Below, piece after piece: positions 51,844-60,074 of a stretch of 64,000 bases of DNA (within the stretch, counting starts at the first letter, position 1; each line of letters starts with the position of its first letter). Position numbers and translations under genes: made by a program. This DNA is from Methylorubrum sp. B1-46 (GTDB taxonomy: Bacteria; Pseudomonadota; Alphaproteobacteria; Rhizobiales; Beijerinckiaceae). The notes below the pieces were generated by a model, which saw only the letters and a program-made list of their open reading frames with translations, did no database searches and was not told where the DNA came from. The DNA is taken from the NCBI RefSeq assembly GCF_021117295.1, contig NZ_CP088247.1:3611001-3675000 (forward strand), given 5' to 3'.

Positions 51844-53010
51844 TCAGCGCGTGACGGTGTAGAGCGAGGCGCCGGCGGCGACCGGCGCCGTCACGGTCGA
51901 GAACACGCTCAGCACCTTGCCCAGTTCGGCGAACGGCGCGCTCGAGACATAGACGAGGTCGCGGTTGCGCATGCGGAAGCTCTGGGTCAGGAACAGGCCT
52001 TGCGGATCGCGCAGGTTCACCCGGTACACCACCGGTACCTGCGGCGAGGCCAGAAGCGGCGAGTTCGGCCGCAGGCGCCGCACCACCGCCGCCGGCTCGT
52101 AGCGGAAGATGAACACGCCTTCCGGATCGGCCTGGAAGTCGCGCAGGCCGGAGGCGCGGGCCAGCGCCTGCGACAGCGTCAGACCGTCGGCCGAGAACGG
52201 CACCTCGGTGGTGGCGCCGAGCGCGCCCACCGCCAGGAAGGTCTGCGGGTCGCGCACCAGCGTCAGCGTATCGTTCGGCCGCACGAAGATGTTTTCGCGC
52301 GGGTTGGCCACGACCGTGCTCATCGGCACGGTGACGGTGCGGTTGCCGCGCGACAGGCGCACGAAGGTCTCGGCCACGGGCGTGCGCACGCCGCCGGCCT
52401 GGGCGATGACGTCGAGCAGCCGGTCGCCGCGACCCGAGAGCGGCACGCGCATGCCCATCGCCCCCTCGCCGGTGACGGTCGCCGATTGCGAGATCGGCTT
52501 GGTGACGGAGACGAGCACCTGCGGCTGGATCGCCTTGCCGGCGAGTTCGGTCTCGATCAGCGCCTGGACGTCCTGGGTGCGGCGTCCGACGACCTTGATG
52601 CGGCCGGCATAGGGCACGGTGATGCCGCCGTCCGGCCCGACCACCTGCTCGGGGATCATGGCGGACTTGGAACCGGCGGAGAAGCGGTCGGCGACCAGCG
52701 GCCCGGAGAACAGGCCGCCGGAGCCGGCTTCCCAGACCTGAACCGCGACATAGTCGCCGACGCCGATCACCGGCTCCAGAGCAGGCCGGTTGTCGCCGAA
52801 GGTGACGAGGAGACTGTCGAGGGGGCGTGTGCGCAGGGACTCGACGAGGGCGGGGGTGACGTCGATGATCTCGTAGCGAGCGAACAGGCCCTCGGCGGTG
52901 GCGACATCGGCGCCGCTCTCGATCGCCGAGGTGGTCGGCCCCGCCGCCGGCAGGATCGAGCACCCCGACACCGCCGTGGCGGCGAGGAGGGCAAGGGCTG
53001 GAGCGCGCAT
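51844..53010 (-). CDS. Polysaccharide export outer-membrane lipoprotein (Wza/BexD-like)
   Basis: A 388-residue lipoprotein. A type II signal ends at the lipobox VSGC near residue 17. Residues about 80-180 form the polysaccharide export domain (GVGDYVAVQVWEAG, VPYAGRIKVVGRRTQDVQAL), followed by two SLBB-type beta-grasp segments (VRPNDTLTLVRDP and MRNRDLVYVSSAPF). Such proteins form the outer-membrane channel of Wzx/Wzy or ABC polysaccharide systems. No other polysaccharide genes are adjacent in this window. Its 3' end is 30 bp before hpnG, so the two could share a transcript. Confidence 0.87.
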   Translation of the reverse strand: MRAPALALLAATAVSGCSILPAAGPTTSAIESGADVATAEGLFARYEIIDVTPALVESLRTRPLDSLLVTFGDNRPALEPVIGVGDYVAVQVWEAGSGGLFSGPLVADRFSAGSKSAMIPEQVVGPDGGITVPYAGRIKVVGRRTQDVQALIETELAGKAIQPQVLVSVTKPISQSATVTGEGAMGMRVPLSGRGDRLLDVIAQAGGVRTPVAETFVRLSRGNRTVTVPMSTVVANPRENIFVRPNDTLTLVRDPQTFLAVGALGATTEVPFSADGLTLSQALARASGLRDFQADPEGVFIFRYEPAAVVRRLRPNSPLLASPQVPVVYRVNLRDPQGLFLTQSFRMRNRDLVYVSSAPFAELGKVLSVFSTVTAPVAAGASLYTVTR

Positions 53011-53311
53011 TCAGGTCGCCTGACGGTTTCTCTCATCGGGTGGGTAGCCGAAAGCGGCCAAGCTGTCCGTGGCGAGGCCGCCACACCGGGCGGGGCAGCA
53101 CGAATTGCGTCCGCCTTTCCCCGAAGCCCACACCTCTCCCACGCCTCCCGAAGGACCGCCCTGGACGCGGCGGACACCGAGACCCGGCCGAGAGGATGGT
53201 CCCGCGATTCCGATCCACTACCTGTCCGCTTCCGGCCGCGCCGGTGCCGACCGTCTCGCAGGCGGGTCGAGGCGCTCGGCCCGTCTCCCCATCGCTCGTC
53301 CAAGGAGCCGG
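53011..53311. other. Spacer between the export lipoprotein and gluconokinase genes
   Basis: About 300 bp between divergent genes. It must contain both promoters. Open frames here are antisense-type and unconvincing. The only clear element is AAGGAG at 53302-53307, the ribosome-binding site of gntK. No hairpin or repeat stands out. Confidence 0.5.
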
Positions 53312-53860
53312 ATGACCGATTCTCGACCCACCGCCCCGACCGTTCTCGTCGTGATGGGCGTCTCCGGCTCCGGCAAGAGCACGGTGGCCGCGCTGCTGGC
53401 CGAGAGGCTCGGCTGGACCTTCGCCGACGGCGACGACTTCCACGCACCCGACAGCATCGCCCGCATGCGGGACGGGCATCCTCTCGACGACGCGGCGCGC
53501 CAACCCTGGCTCGGCCGCATCCGCGCCTGGATCGAGGCCCGACTCGCAGCCGGAGAGAGCGCGGTCGTCGCCTGCTCGGCCCTGAAACGTGCCTATCGCC
53601 GGACCCTGATCGGCGCTTCCCCCCGCATCCGCCTCGTCTTCCTGGAGGGGAGCCGGGAGCTCATCCAAAGCCGGATTCGGGCGCGCCATGGCCACTTCAT
53701 GCCGGCCACGCTTCTGGACAGCCAGCTCGCCGCCCTCGAACCGCCGGGACCGGACGAAGCCCCGATCACCGTCGGCATCGAGGAGGGCCCCGACGCCATC
53801 GTTGCGGCGGTTGCCACGCGGCTCGGCGTCCCGGCCAGCGACATCTGCGGATCGTCATGA
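53312..53860 (+). CDS. gntK: Gluconokinase
   Basis: A 182-residue kinase phosphorylating D-gluconate to 6-phosphogluconate with ATP. ATG 53312 has AAGGAG four bases upstream. The P-loop is MGVSGSGKS (about 15-23), followed by FADGDDFHAPDSIARMRDGH, the gluconate-binding region, and VACSALKRAYR with the lid. Normal length for the GntK family. Its stop overlaps the start of the HAD phosphatase gene by four bases (ATGA). Confidence 0.93.
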   Translation: MTDSRPTAPTVLVVMGVSGSGKSTVAALLAERLGWTFADGDDFHAPDSIARMRDGHPLDDAARQPWLGRIRAWIEARLAAGESAVVACSALKRAYRRTLIGASPRIRLVFLEGSRELIQSRIRARHGHFMPATLLDSQLAALEPPGPDEAPITVGIEEGPDAIVAAVATRLGVPASDICGSS

Positions 53861-54669
53861 ACAGCATGGACATCGCCCTCGTCGTCTCCGACGTCGACGG
53901 AACGCTCGTCACCGACGACAAGCGGCTCACGCCGGCCGCGATCGACGCGGTGCGGCGGCTCGGCGCGGCAGGGATCGGCTTCACCCTGGCCTCCAGCCGC
54001 CCGCCGGTCGGCCTGCGCTCACTCGCCGAGAGGCTCGACCTGCGCCTGCCGATGGGCGCCTTCAACGGCAGCACCGTCTGCGCCCCCGACCTCCGGCCGA
54101 TCTCGGAGGCGGTGATCCCCGAGGCGGTCGCCCGCGAGGCGGCCGCGCGCCTCGACGCGGCCGGGATCGACCTGTGGGTGTTCGCCGACGGCGCCTGGAA
54201 CCTGCGTGACGCGCAAGCGCCCTATACCGATCTCGAGCGCCGTACCTTGCAAACGGATCCGACGGTGATGCCGGACCTGTCGCCCCTGCTCGGACGGGCA
54301 GCCAAGATCGTCGGCGTGAGCCGCGACCATTCCGGCCTTGCGCGGCTGGAGGCGACGCTCGTGGCGGCGCTGGACGGGCGGGCGGCCGTCCATTGCTCAC
54401 AGCCCTACTACCTCGACGTGACGCCGCCCGGCATCGACAAAGGCAGCTTCGTCGCCGATCTCGGGCGCCAGCTCGGCCTTCCGCGGCAGCGAATCGCCAC
54501 GCTGGGTGACGCCGCCAACGACATCGCCCTGTTCCGCGAGAGCGGATTGTCGATCGCCATGGGCAACGCCGCCGCAACCGTGCAGCGGGCGGCTTCAGTG
54601 GTGGCACCGAGCAACAACGAGGACGGTTTCGCCCGCGCGATCAACCGGTTCGTGTTCGGGGACACCTGA
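53857..54669 (+). CDS. HAD-superfamily phosphatase, Cof/IIB type
   Basis: A 270-residue hydrolase translationally coupled to gntK. The catalytic Asp pair is in SDVDGTLVTDD (Asp12, Asp14). Motif 2 is LASSRPP, motif 3 includes the Lys of GIDKGSFVAD and motif 4 is TLGDAANDIALF. The type IIB cap lies at about residues 85-190. Family members remove phosphate from sugar phosphates or nucleotides. Coupling to gluconokinase suggests a sugar acid phosphate, but this is only inference. Confidence 0.87.
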   Translation: MNSMDIALVVSDVDGTLVTDDKRLTPAAIDAVRRLGAAGIGFTLASSRPPVGLRSLAERLDLRLPMGAFNGSTVCAPDLRPISEAVIPEAVAREAAARLDAAGIDLWVFADGAWNLRDAQAPYTDLERRTLQTDPTVMPDLSPLLGRAAKIVGVSRDHSGLARLEATLVAALDGRAAVHCSQPYYLDVTPPGIDKGSFVADLGRQLGLPRQRIATLGDAANDIALFRESGLSIAMGNAAATVQRAASVVAPSNNEDGFARAINRFVFGDT

Positions 54670-54919
54670 GGCCCCTGCCTCCGGCCGCGGCGGGCGGCTG
54701 TGCCTCTTCTGCGACAGGGTCGGGGCCGCGCGCCCCGGCATCCGCAGGGATTTGCCCGGGCTCCACGTTCCCGCCTCATTTGGCCCCGACCCAGGTGAGA
54801 CAAACTGAGCCGTAACGAGTGCCCCTCGCGAGGCTCCCGCGGCAGCCGCTTCCCGTCAGGGATGGGCTGCCGGTCCACGGGAGGCTGAAGCGAGGCACCC
54901 AAAAACGACCGGGTCCCCC

Positions 54920-55819
54920 ATGCGTCTTCTCCTCGCCGCCCTGCTTGCCGCCGCCCCGGCGTCGGCCTTCGCTCAAGCGGCGGCGCGGGACAACATCGAT
55001 GCACTGATCGCCGAGCAGGCCCGGGCCAACAAGGTGCCCGAGGCGTTCGTCCATCGCGTGGTCAAACGGGAGAGCAACTACAACGCCCGCGCCAAGGGCG
55101 GCTCGGCGCTGGGCCTGATGCAGATCAAGCACGCCACCGCGCGGGGCCTCGGCTATACCGGCGACGCCGCCGGGCTGTTCGACCCCGAGACCAACCTGAA
55201 ATACGGCATCGCCTATCTCGCCGGCGCCTACCGCGCCGCGAAGGGCGATCTGGAGCAGGCCTACCGCTACTACAATCGCGGCTACTACTACGCCGCCAAG
55301 CGCCTCGGCATCGACGCCACGCCGCCCGACGATGCGGGGGCGACGACCGTCGCCTCTGCCGCGCCGGCCGCCGGCACGAGCGCTCGCTCGGCCAACGGCT
55401 TCGACGGTCTATTCGCCCTTCGCGGCAACGCACCGGCGGCTGGCACCCCGCAGGCGCTGGCCTACGCCGCGCCGGGGCCGGGCCCAACCGACGCCGTGGA
55501 GGTGCCGCTCCCGCCGCGCCGGCCCGCTGCCCTCGCCGCCGAACCGGCGCTGCAGGTCGCAAGCCTCGCCCAGGCCGCCGCACAGCCGCAGGCCGCAGCC
55601 CAAGCCACGCTTCAAGTACCGAACCAGCCTCAGCCGAGTCCGCAGGCTGCCGCCGGACAGCACGCGGCCGTGTCCGATTCCGTCGAAGTGCCGCTGCCGC
55701 CGCGCCGCCCCTCCGAGACCGCGCTCGCGGCGATCGTCCGCGCCCCCATCGTGGTGGCTCGCAAGCCCGCCGAACCCGCCCCGATCCGGGAGGCCTCGGC
55801 AGCCCCCGCCACACCGTGA
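54920..55819 (+). CDS. Secreted lytic transglycosylase (SLT domain) with Pro-rich tail
   Basis: A 299-residue protein from ATG 54920. Signal peptide MRLLLAALLAAAPASAFAQA. The SLT domain covers about residues 25-130. The catalytic glutamate is Glu51 in VVKRESNYNARAKGG, followed by SALGLMQIKHATARGLGYTG and the YYNRGYYYAAKR segment. It cleaves peptidoglycan with 1,6-anhydro product formation. The remaining 170 residues are Ala/Pro/Gln-rich and disordered, with VEVPLPPRRP occurring twice (near residues 193 and 254). Stand-alone gene. Confidence 0.88.
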   Translation: MRLLLAALLAAAPASAFAQAAARDNIDALIAEQARANKVPEAFVHRVVKRESNYNARAKGGSALGLMQIKHATARGLGYTGDAAGLFDPETNLKYGIAYLAGAYRAAKGDLEQAYRYYNRGYYYAAKRLGIDATPPDDAGATTVASAAPAAGTSARSANGFDGLFALRGNAPAAGTPQALAYAAPGPGPTDAVEVPLPPRRPAALAAEPALQVASLAQAAAQPQAAAQATLQVPNQPQPSPQAAAGQHAAVSDSVEVPLPPRRPSETALAAIVRAPIVVARKPAEPAPIREASAAPATP

Positions 55820-56000
55820 CCATGTCGTGCGCCTATCGCACGTCAGCCGCCTGTCCATAGAGGAACGGGCGCTCTAGCCAGTCGCCCTTCCTGCGGTTAT
55901 ACAGCCCGCCTCGAATCTCCGTCACTCAACGCGGTGCCATCGGCGATCCCCCGATTAAGGGGATGGGCCTTGGGCGCCCTATTTGCCTGAGGTACATCCC

Positions 56001-56189
56001 ATGGCCGTTCCGAAGCGAAAGACGTCCCCCTCCCGCCGCGGCATGCGCCGCTCCGCCGACGCCCTCAAGGCCCCGACCTATGTCGAGGACAAGGACTCGG
56101 GCGAGCTGCGCCGCCCGCACCACATCGACCTGAAGACCGGCATGTATCGCGGCCGTCAGGTTCTGAAGGTGAAGTCCGCCGAGGCGTAA
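56001..56189 (+). CDS. rpmF: 50S ribosomal protein L32
   Basis: A 62-residue basic protein. ATG 56001 starts [20 protein letters not shown], the invariant L32 N-terminus (the first Met is normally removed). The C-terminus [14 protein letters not shown] is the alphaproteobacterial form. The four zinc-binding Cys found in some L32 proteins are absent, as is normal for this lineage. It stands alone and is followed by a strong hairpin. Confidence 0.97.
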
Positions 56190-56198
56190 GGACTGAGA

Positions 56199-56220
56199 GC
56201 CGCCGGAACTGTCCGGCGGC
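56199..56220 (+). terminator. Hairpin after rpmF
   Basis: GCCGCCGGA at 56199-56207 pairs perfectly with TCCGGCGGC at 56212-56220 across a four-base loop, 9 bp after the stop codon. A U-tract is missing, so it may be a weak or rho-assisted terminator. Confidence 0.55.
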
Positions 56221-56230
56221 CACAGATCCG

Positions 56231-56497
56231 TTATCTGGAGGCCGCGGCCCGTGCGTAGAGCGCGGCCGCGGCCTTCGTGCGTTCCAAGCGGGCCGGACGC
56301 AGGGCAGGGTCGGCGCTGACGATCAACTGGGTCAGAAAATCCGCCATCGGGCGACCGCCCCGGAGGCGGGGACCGGCTCCGGCGGATGACTGGGCCACCA
56401 GAGCACGCGAGGAGGCGTCGGGACCGCTGGTCTCACCTGAGTCGGCGTGGCCCTGATCGGCACAATCGGTCTTGGAACGGTCCATGTCGCGTCGCAT
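56231..56497 (-). CDS. Small hypothetical protein
   Basis: An 88-residue frame from ATG 56497; ATG 56485, with GGAG 12 bases upstream, is also possible. The first half is polar and disordered. The C-terminal part (MADFLTQLIVSADPALRPAR, then LERTKAAAALYARAA) looks like two helices. No family recognised. Codon use is plausible, and it lies between convergent rpmF and the phaR region. It could be an artefact of high GC, so confidence is moderate. Confidence 0.45.
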   Translation of the reverse strand: MRRDMDRSKTDCADQGHADSGETSGPDASSRALVAQSSAGAGPRLRGGRPMADFLTQLIVSADPALRPARLERTKAAAALYARAAASR

Positions 56498-56799
56498 CTC
56501 CGGCCCCGCACGCGATCTCGTGCAAGGCCTGGGCCGACGTTAACCGGATCTTAACGAACTGTCTCGCGCCCGGCAGGTGCGGAATCCGAGGAATCCTCGA
56601 CCAGGGATGGCCCCGCCTGTCACACACGGACACGCCCCGCGGAGCATGTCCGAAGAGCCGGAAGAACAGCCGCAGGAACGTCGATCGGAGCGACCCTCGA
56701 GGCTGCTGAGGCCACCGCAGGAGGTTGTGGTGGAACGAAGAAAAGGGGCATCGCCCTCGAGCGATACCCCCTGAAAGACGCCGCGAAGATGCCGCAGCG
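56498..56799. other. Spacer between the small minus-strand gene and phaR
   Basis: About 300 bp with no convincing gene. The upstream side of the small gene at 56231-56497 lies here, and so does the phaR terminator (56737-56771). The rest shows no repeat or recognisable site. Confidence 0.5.
56737..56771 (-). terminator. Intrinsic terminator of phaR
   Basis: On the minus strand GGGGTATCGC, loop TCGAG, then GGCGATGCCCC and TTTTCTT: a stable stem followed by a U-rich tract, about 30 bp after the phaR stop codon. Confidence 0.85.
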
Positions 56800-57411
56800 C
56801 TACTTGCGCGCCAGCAATTCCAGGCGGGCCTGCATCTCCGCCATCTGCTTTTTCAATTCGTCGAGGTCGTTTCCTCCGCCGGCGGCAGGGACGGCGGCCG
56901 GCGGCGAGGCGGGCGCGGCGCCCGAACCCGAGGGCGGGGCAGGGGGGCCGAAGCCGCCGGTGAACATCTTCATCGCATCGCCGAAGAAGGTCATGTTGGC
57001 CCGCACCTGCTCCTGCAGAGCCTGCTGGAAAGCGGAGGGGCCGAAGCTCTGAGCCATCTTCTCGCGAAGGCCGTCCTGGTCCTTGGCGAAGTTCGCCATG
57101 GAGAATTCGAGGAAGCTCGGCACCATCGTGCGCATGCTGTCGCCGTAGAAGCGGATCAGTTGCCGCAGGAAGGCCACCGGCAGCAAGTTGTCCTCGCCGG
57201 CCTTGTTTTCTTGCTCGAAGATGATCTGGGTCAGGACCGAGCGGGTGATGTCATCGCCCGAGCGCGCATCGTAAACGATGAAGTCCTCGCCGTTCTGCAC
57301 CATCGTCGCGAGGTCTTCGAGCGTGACGTAGGTGGATGTGCCGGTGTGATAGAGCCGGCGATTGGCGTATTTCTTGATGACGGTCTGATGCGCCCTGCCG
57401 TTCTCGGCCAT
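56800..57411 (-). CDS. phaR: PhaR, polyhydroxyalkanoate synthesis repressor
   Basis: A 203-residue regulator. ATG 57411 has GGGAGG ten bases upstream; two earlier in-frame starts lack a ribosome-binding site. The N-terminal DNA- and PHB-binding domain (about 10-75) reads VIKKYANRRLYHTGTSTYVT, LEDLATMVQNGEDFIVYDA. The middle is helical (LRQLIRFYGDSMRTMVPSFL), followed by a Pro/Ala-rich linker and a C-terminal coiled coil (DELKKQMAEMQARLELLARK). PhaR binds PHB granules and represses phasin and PHB genes. It diverges from phaA-phaB; in methylotrophs PhaR also adjusts acetyl-CoA flux. Confidence 0.93.
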   Translation of the reverse strand: MAENGRAHQTVIKKYANRRLYHTGTSTYVTLEDLATMVQNGEDFIVYDARSGDDITRSVLTQIIFEQENKAGEDNLLPVAFLRQLIRFYGDSMRTMVPSFLEFSMANFAKDQDGLREKMAQSFGPSAFQQALQEQVRANMTFFGDAMKMFTGGFGPPAPPSGSGAAPASPPAAVPAAGGGNDLDELKKQMAEMQARLELLARK

Positions 57412-57733
57412 CGTTGCGACACCTCCCGCTTCGGTCATGAGTCTGCGCAAAGCTCAACGCTCCGCCATGATCGGCTGCCCGCCTGCGCAGGCCGGGTCCT
57501 GCATTCGTCAGCTCCGACCTTAAGGCTTACGCGACGCGGCGAAAACAGCAATTTATCTCTGTCCCCGCAGAATCCGACGGCACGCGTCTGTGCGGGTGCG
57601 ACGTTCCGGCCATCTTGTCCGAAAGCACGCTTGACTTCGCGAGTGCTGCGCTCTTCATCCGGTGAACGGCAAGTCGCGCACCGGACATTCTGGTCTACCA
57701 AATATCGCGCAGCCGAACGAGGAGAACGTCACG
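57412..57733. promoter_or_regulatory. phaR-phaA divergent intergenic region
   Basis: 322 bp between divergent phaR and phaA, expected to hold both promoters. A possible phaA -35 box TTGACT lies at 57631-57636, with a 17-bp spacer before TTCATC at 57654-57659; the -10 match is poor. GGAG close to the ATG at 57734 is the ribosome-binding site. An AT-rich patch sits near 57540-57560. PhaR sites cannot be defined from the sequence. Confidence 0.4.
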
Positions 57734-58918
57734 ATGGCAGCCAGCGAAGATATCGTCATTGTCGGGGCGGCGCGCACACCGGTGGGTTCGTTCGCCGGCG
57801 CCTTCGGCTCCGTGCCCGCGCACGAACTCGGCGCGGTGGCGATCAAGGCGGCTTTGGAGCGGGCGGGCGTTTCGCCGGACGACGTGGACGAGGTGATCTT
57901 CGGCCAGGTGCTCACGGCGGCCGCCGGCCAGAACCCGGCGCGCCAAGCTGCCATCGCCGCCGGCATCCCGGAGAAGGCCACGGCCTGGGGCCTCAACCAA
58001 GTCTGTGGCTCAGGCCTGCGCACCGTCGCCGTCGGCATGCAGCAGATCGCCAACGGCGACGCCAAGGTGATCGTGGCCGGCGGCCAGGAATCGATGTCGC
58101 TCTCCCCCCATGCGCAGTACCTGCGCGGCGGCCAGAAGATGGGTGACCTCAAGCTCGTCGATACGATGATCAAGGACGGCCTGTGGGACGCCTTCAACGG
58201 CTACCACATGGGCCAGACCGCCGAGAACGTGGCTCAGGCCTTCCAGCTCACCCGCGAGCAGCAGGACCAGTTCGCGGTCCGCTCGCAGAACAAGGCCGAG
58301 GCCGCCCGCAAGGAGGGCCGGTTCAAGGAGGAGATCGTCCCCGTCACGGTGAAGGGCCGGAAGGGCGACACGATCGTCGACACCGACGAGTACATCCGCG
58401 ACGGCGCGACCGTCGAGGCGATGGCCAAGCTCAAGCCCGCCTTCACCAAGGACGGCACCGTGACCGCGGCCAACGCCTCGGGCCTCAACGACGGCGCCGC
58501 CGCCCTCGTGCTGATGTCGGCCTCCGAGGCCGAGCGCCGGGGCATCAAGCCGCTGGCCAAGATCGTGTCCTGGGCAACCGCGGGCGTCGATCCCAAGGTG
58601 ATGGGCACCGGCCCGATCCCGGCCTCGCGCAAGGCCCTGGACAAGGCCGGCTGGAAGCCCGCCGACCTCGACCTGATCGAGGCAAACGAGGCCTTCGCCG
58701 CCCAGGCACTGGCCGTGAACAAGGACATGGGCTGGGACGACGAGAAGGTGAACGTCAATGGCGGCGCCATCGCCATCGGCCACCCGATCGGCGCCTCGGG
58801 CGCCCGCGTCCTCATCACCCTGCTGCACGAGTTGAAGCGCCGCGATGCCAAGCGAGGCCTCGCCACCCTCTGCATCGGCGGCGGCATGGGCGTCGCGATG
58901 TGCGTCGAGCGGGTCTGA
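57734..58918 (+). CDS. phaA: Acetyl-CoA acetyltransferase (beta-ketothiolase) PhaA
   Basis: A 394-residue thiolase joining two acetyl-CoA into acetoacetyl-CoA, the first step of PHB synthesis and the entry to the ethylmalonyl-CoA pathway in methylotrophs. ATG 57734 is preceded by GGAG at suitable spacing. The acyl-accepting Cys91 is in [14 protein letters not shown], the His is in [17 protein letters not shown], and the second Cys is in [15 protein letters not shown] at the C-terminus. It is 275 bp before phaB on the same strand. Confidence 0.95.
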   Translation: MAASEDIVIVGAARTPVGSFAGAFGSVPAHELGAVAIKAALERAGVSPDDVDEVIFGQVLTAAAGQNPARQAAIAAGIPEKATAWGLNQVCGSGLRTVAVGMQQIANGDAKVIVAGGQESMSLSPHAQYLRGGQKMGDLKLVDTMIKDGLWDAFNGYHMGQTAENVAQAFQLTREQQDQFAVRSQNKAEAARKEGRFKEEIVPVTVKGRKGDTIVDTDEYIRDGATVEAMAKLKPAFTKDGTVTAANASGLNDGAAALVLMSASEAERRGIKPLAKIVSWATAGVDPKVMGTGPIPASRKALDKAGWKPADLDLIEANEAFAAQALAVNKDMGWDDEKVNVNGGAIAIGHPIGASGARVLITLLHELKRRDAKRGLATLCIGGGMGVAMCVERV

Positions 58919-58982
58919 GTGACCGGCCTTGGAGGGGAGGGCATCTGCTGCCCTCTCTTCCCCTGAAATGCCTTGCCCTGAC

Positions 58983-59013
58983 CTCAAGCTGAATTTGACG
59001 AAAACAGCTTGAG
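58983..59013. promoter_or_regulatory. Inverted repeat upstream of phaB
   Basis: CTCAAGCTG at 58983-58991 and CAGCTTGAG at 59005-59013 form a perfect 9-bp inverted repeat around an AT-rich 13-base centre. It is between phaA and phaB, with an AT-rich stretch (GTGAAATTTAAATG) just after. It may be a regulator site of a phaB promoter or a hairpin. Confidence 0.5.
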
Positions 59014-59193
59014 AGTTTGTGAAATTTAAATGCGGTGCCAGTGTCCGGTCGCCCGGTTACACAGCCTGGGCAAGGCGCAGCGACCCGCTCCCGCGAAGGT
59101 GGTGACAGGATCCTTGTCCTGTTGGCCACACGCCTAGCGGGTGTTTCGCGAACCAGCTTAACAACAACCCGATACGGGAGCACGGAGGAAATC

Positions 59194-59922
59194 ATGGCTC
59201 AGGAACGCGTCGCCCTCGTCACGGGCGGAACGCGCGGCATCGGCGCCGCGATCTCGAAGCGCCTGAAGGACAAGGGCTACAAGGTCGCTGCCAATTACGG
59301 CGGCAACGACGAGGCCGCCAACGCCTTCAAGGCCGAGACCGGCATCCCGGTGTTCAAGTTCGACGTCGGCGATCTCGCGAGCTGCGAAGCCGGCATCAAG
59401 GCGATCGAGGCAGAACTCGGACCGATCGACGTCCTGGTGAACAACGCCGGCATCACCCGCGACGGCGCCTTCCACAAGATGTCCTTCGAGAAGTGGCAGG
59501 CGGTCATCAAGACCAACCTCGACTCGATGTTCACCTGCACCCGTCCGCTGATCGACGGTATGCGCTCGCGCAATTTCGGGCGCATCATCATCATCTCGTC
59601 GATCAACGGCCAGAAGGGCCAAGCCGGCCAGACCAACTACTCGGCCGCCAAGGCCGGCGTGATCGGCTTCGCCAAGGCGCTGGCGCAGGAGAGCGCCTCC
59701 AAGGGCATCACCGTGAACGTGGTGGCCCCCGGCTACATCGCCACCGAGATGGTGATGGCGGTGGCCGAGGACATCCGCAACAAGATCATCTCGACGATCC
59801 CGACCGGCCGCCTCGGCGAAGCCGACGAGATCGCCCACGCGGTCGAGTATCTCGCCAGCGACGAGGCCGGCTTCGTGACCGGCTCGACGCTGACGATCAA
59901 CGGCGGCCAACACTTCGTCTGA
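59194..59922 (+). CDS. phaB: Acetoacetyl-CoA reductase PhaB
   Basis: A 242-residue short-chain dehydrogenase reducing acetoacetyl-CoA to (R)-3-hydroxybutyryl-CoA with NADPH, for PHB and the ethylmalonyl-CoA pathway. ATG 59194 follows GGAGGA; the upstream extension is not used. The nucleotide motif is TGGTRGIG (10-17), NNAG lies at 83-86, and the catalytic Ser-Tyr-Lys are in SSINGQKGQAGQTNYSAAK (Ser135 or Ser136, Tyr149, Lys153). The polymerase gene phaC is not in the window. Confidence 0.95.
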   Translation: MAQERVALVTGGTRGIGAAISKRLKDKGYKVAANYGGNDEAANAFKAETGIPVFKFDVGDLASCEAGIKAIEAELGPIDVLVNNAGITRDGAFHKMSFEKWQAVIKTNLDSMFTCTRPLIDGMRSRNFGRIIIISSINGQKGQAGQTNYSAAKAGVIGFAKALAQESASKGITVNVVAPGYIATEMVMAVAEDIRNKIISTIPTGRLGEADEIAHAVEYLASDEAGFVTGSTLTINGGQHFV

Positions 59923-59947
59923 TCGACGTCCTCGTCCCGCGCCTTCC

Positions 59948-59992
59948 GAAGGCCGCCGGTCCGCTCGACGGGCCGGCGGCCTTCGCCATTTT
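59948..59992 (+). terminator. Terminator after phaB
   Basis: GAAGGCCGCCGG at 59948-59959 pairs perfectly with CCGGCGGCCTTC at 59973-59984, followed by GCCATTTT. Located 25 bp after the stop codon; a good intrinsic terminator with a short U-tract. Confidence 0.8.
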
Positions 59993-60074
59993 CGGGCAGA
60001 ATGCTCGCTTGCCCGAGAAAAATACCTTATTCCGCGTTTCCACCTCCCCGAATCCTCCGATCGATGAACCGGCT

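Noticed and set aside
50707..54669. A very long plus-strand open frame of about 1320 codons
   Set aside because: Most of it runs antisense to hpnG and the export lipoprotein gene with Arg/Gly/Ala-rich nonsense sequence. Only the end (53857-54669) is the real HAD phosphatase. High GC removes stop codons in shadow frames.
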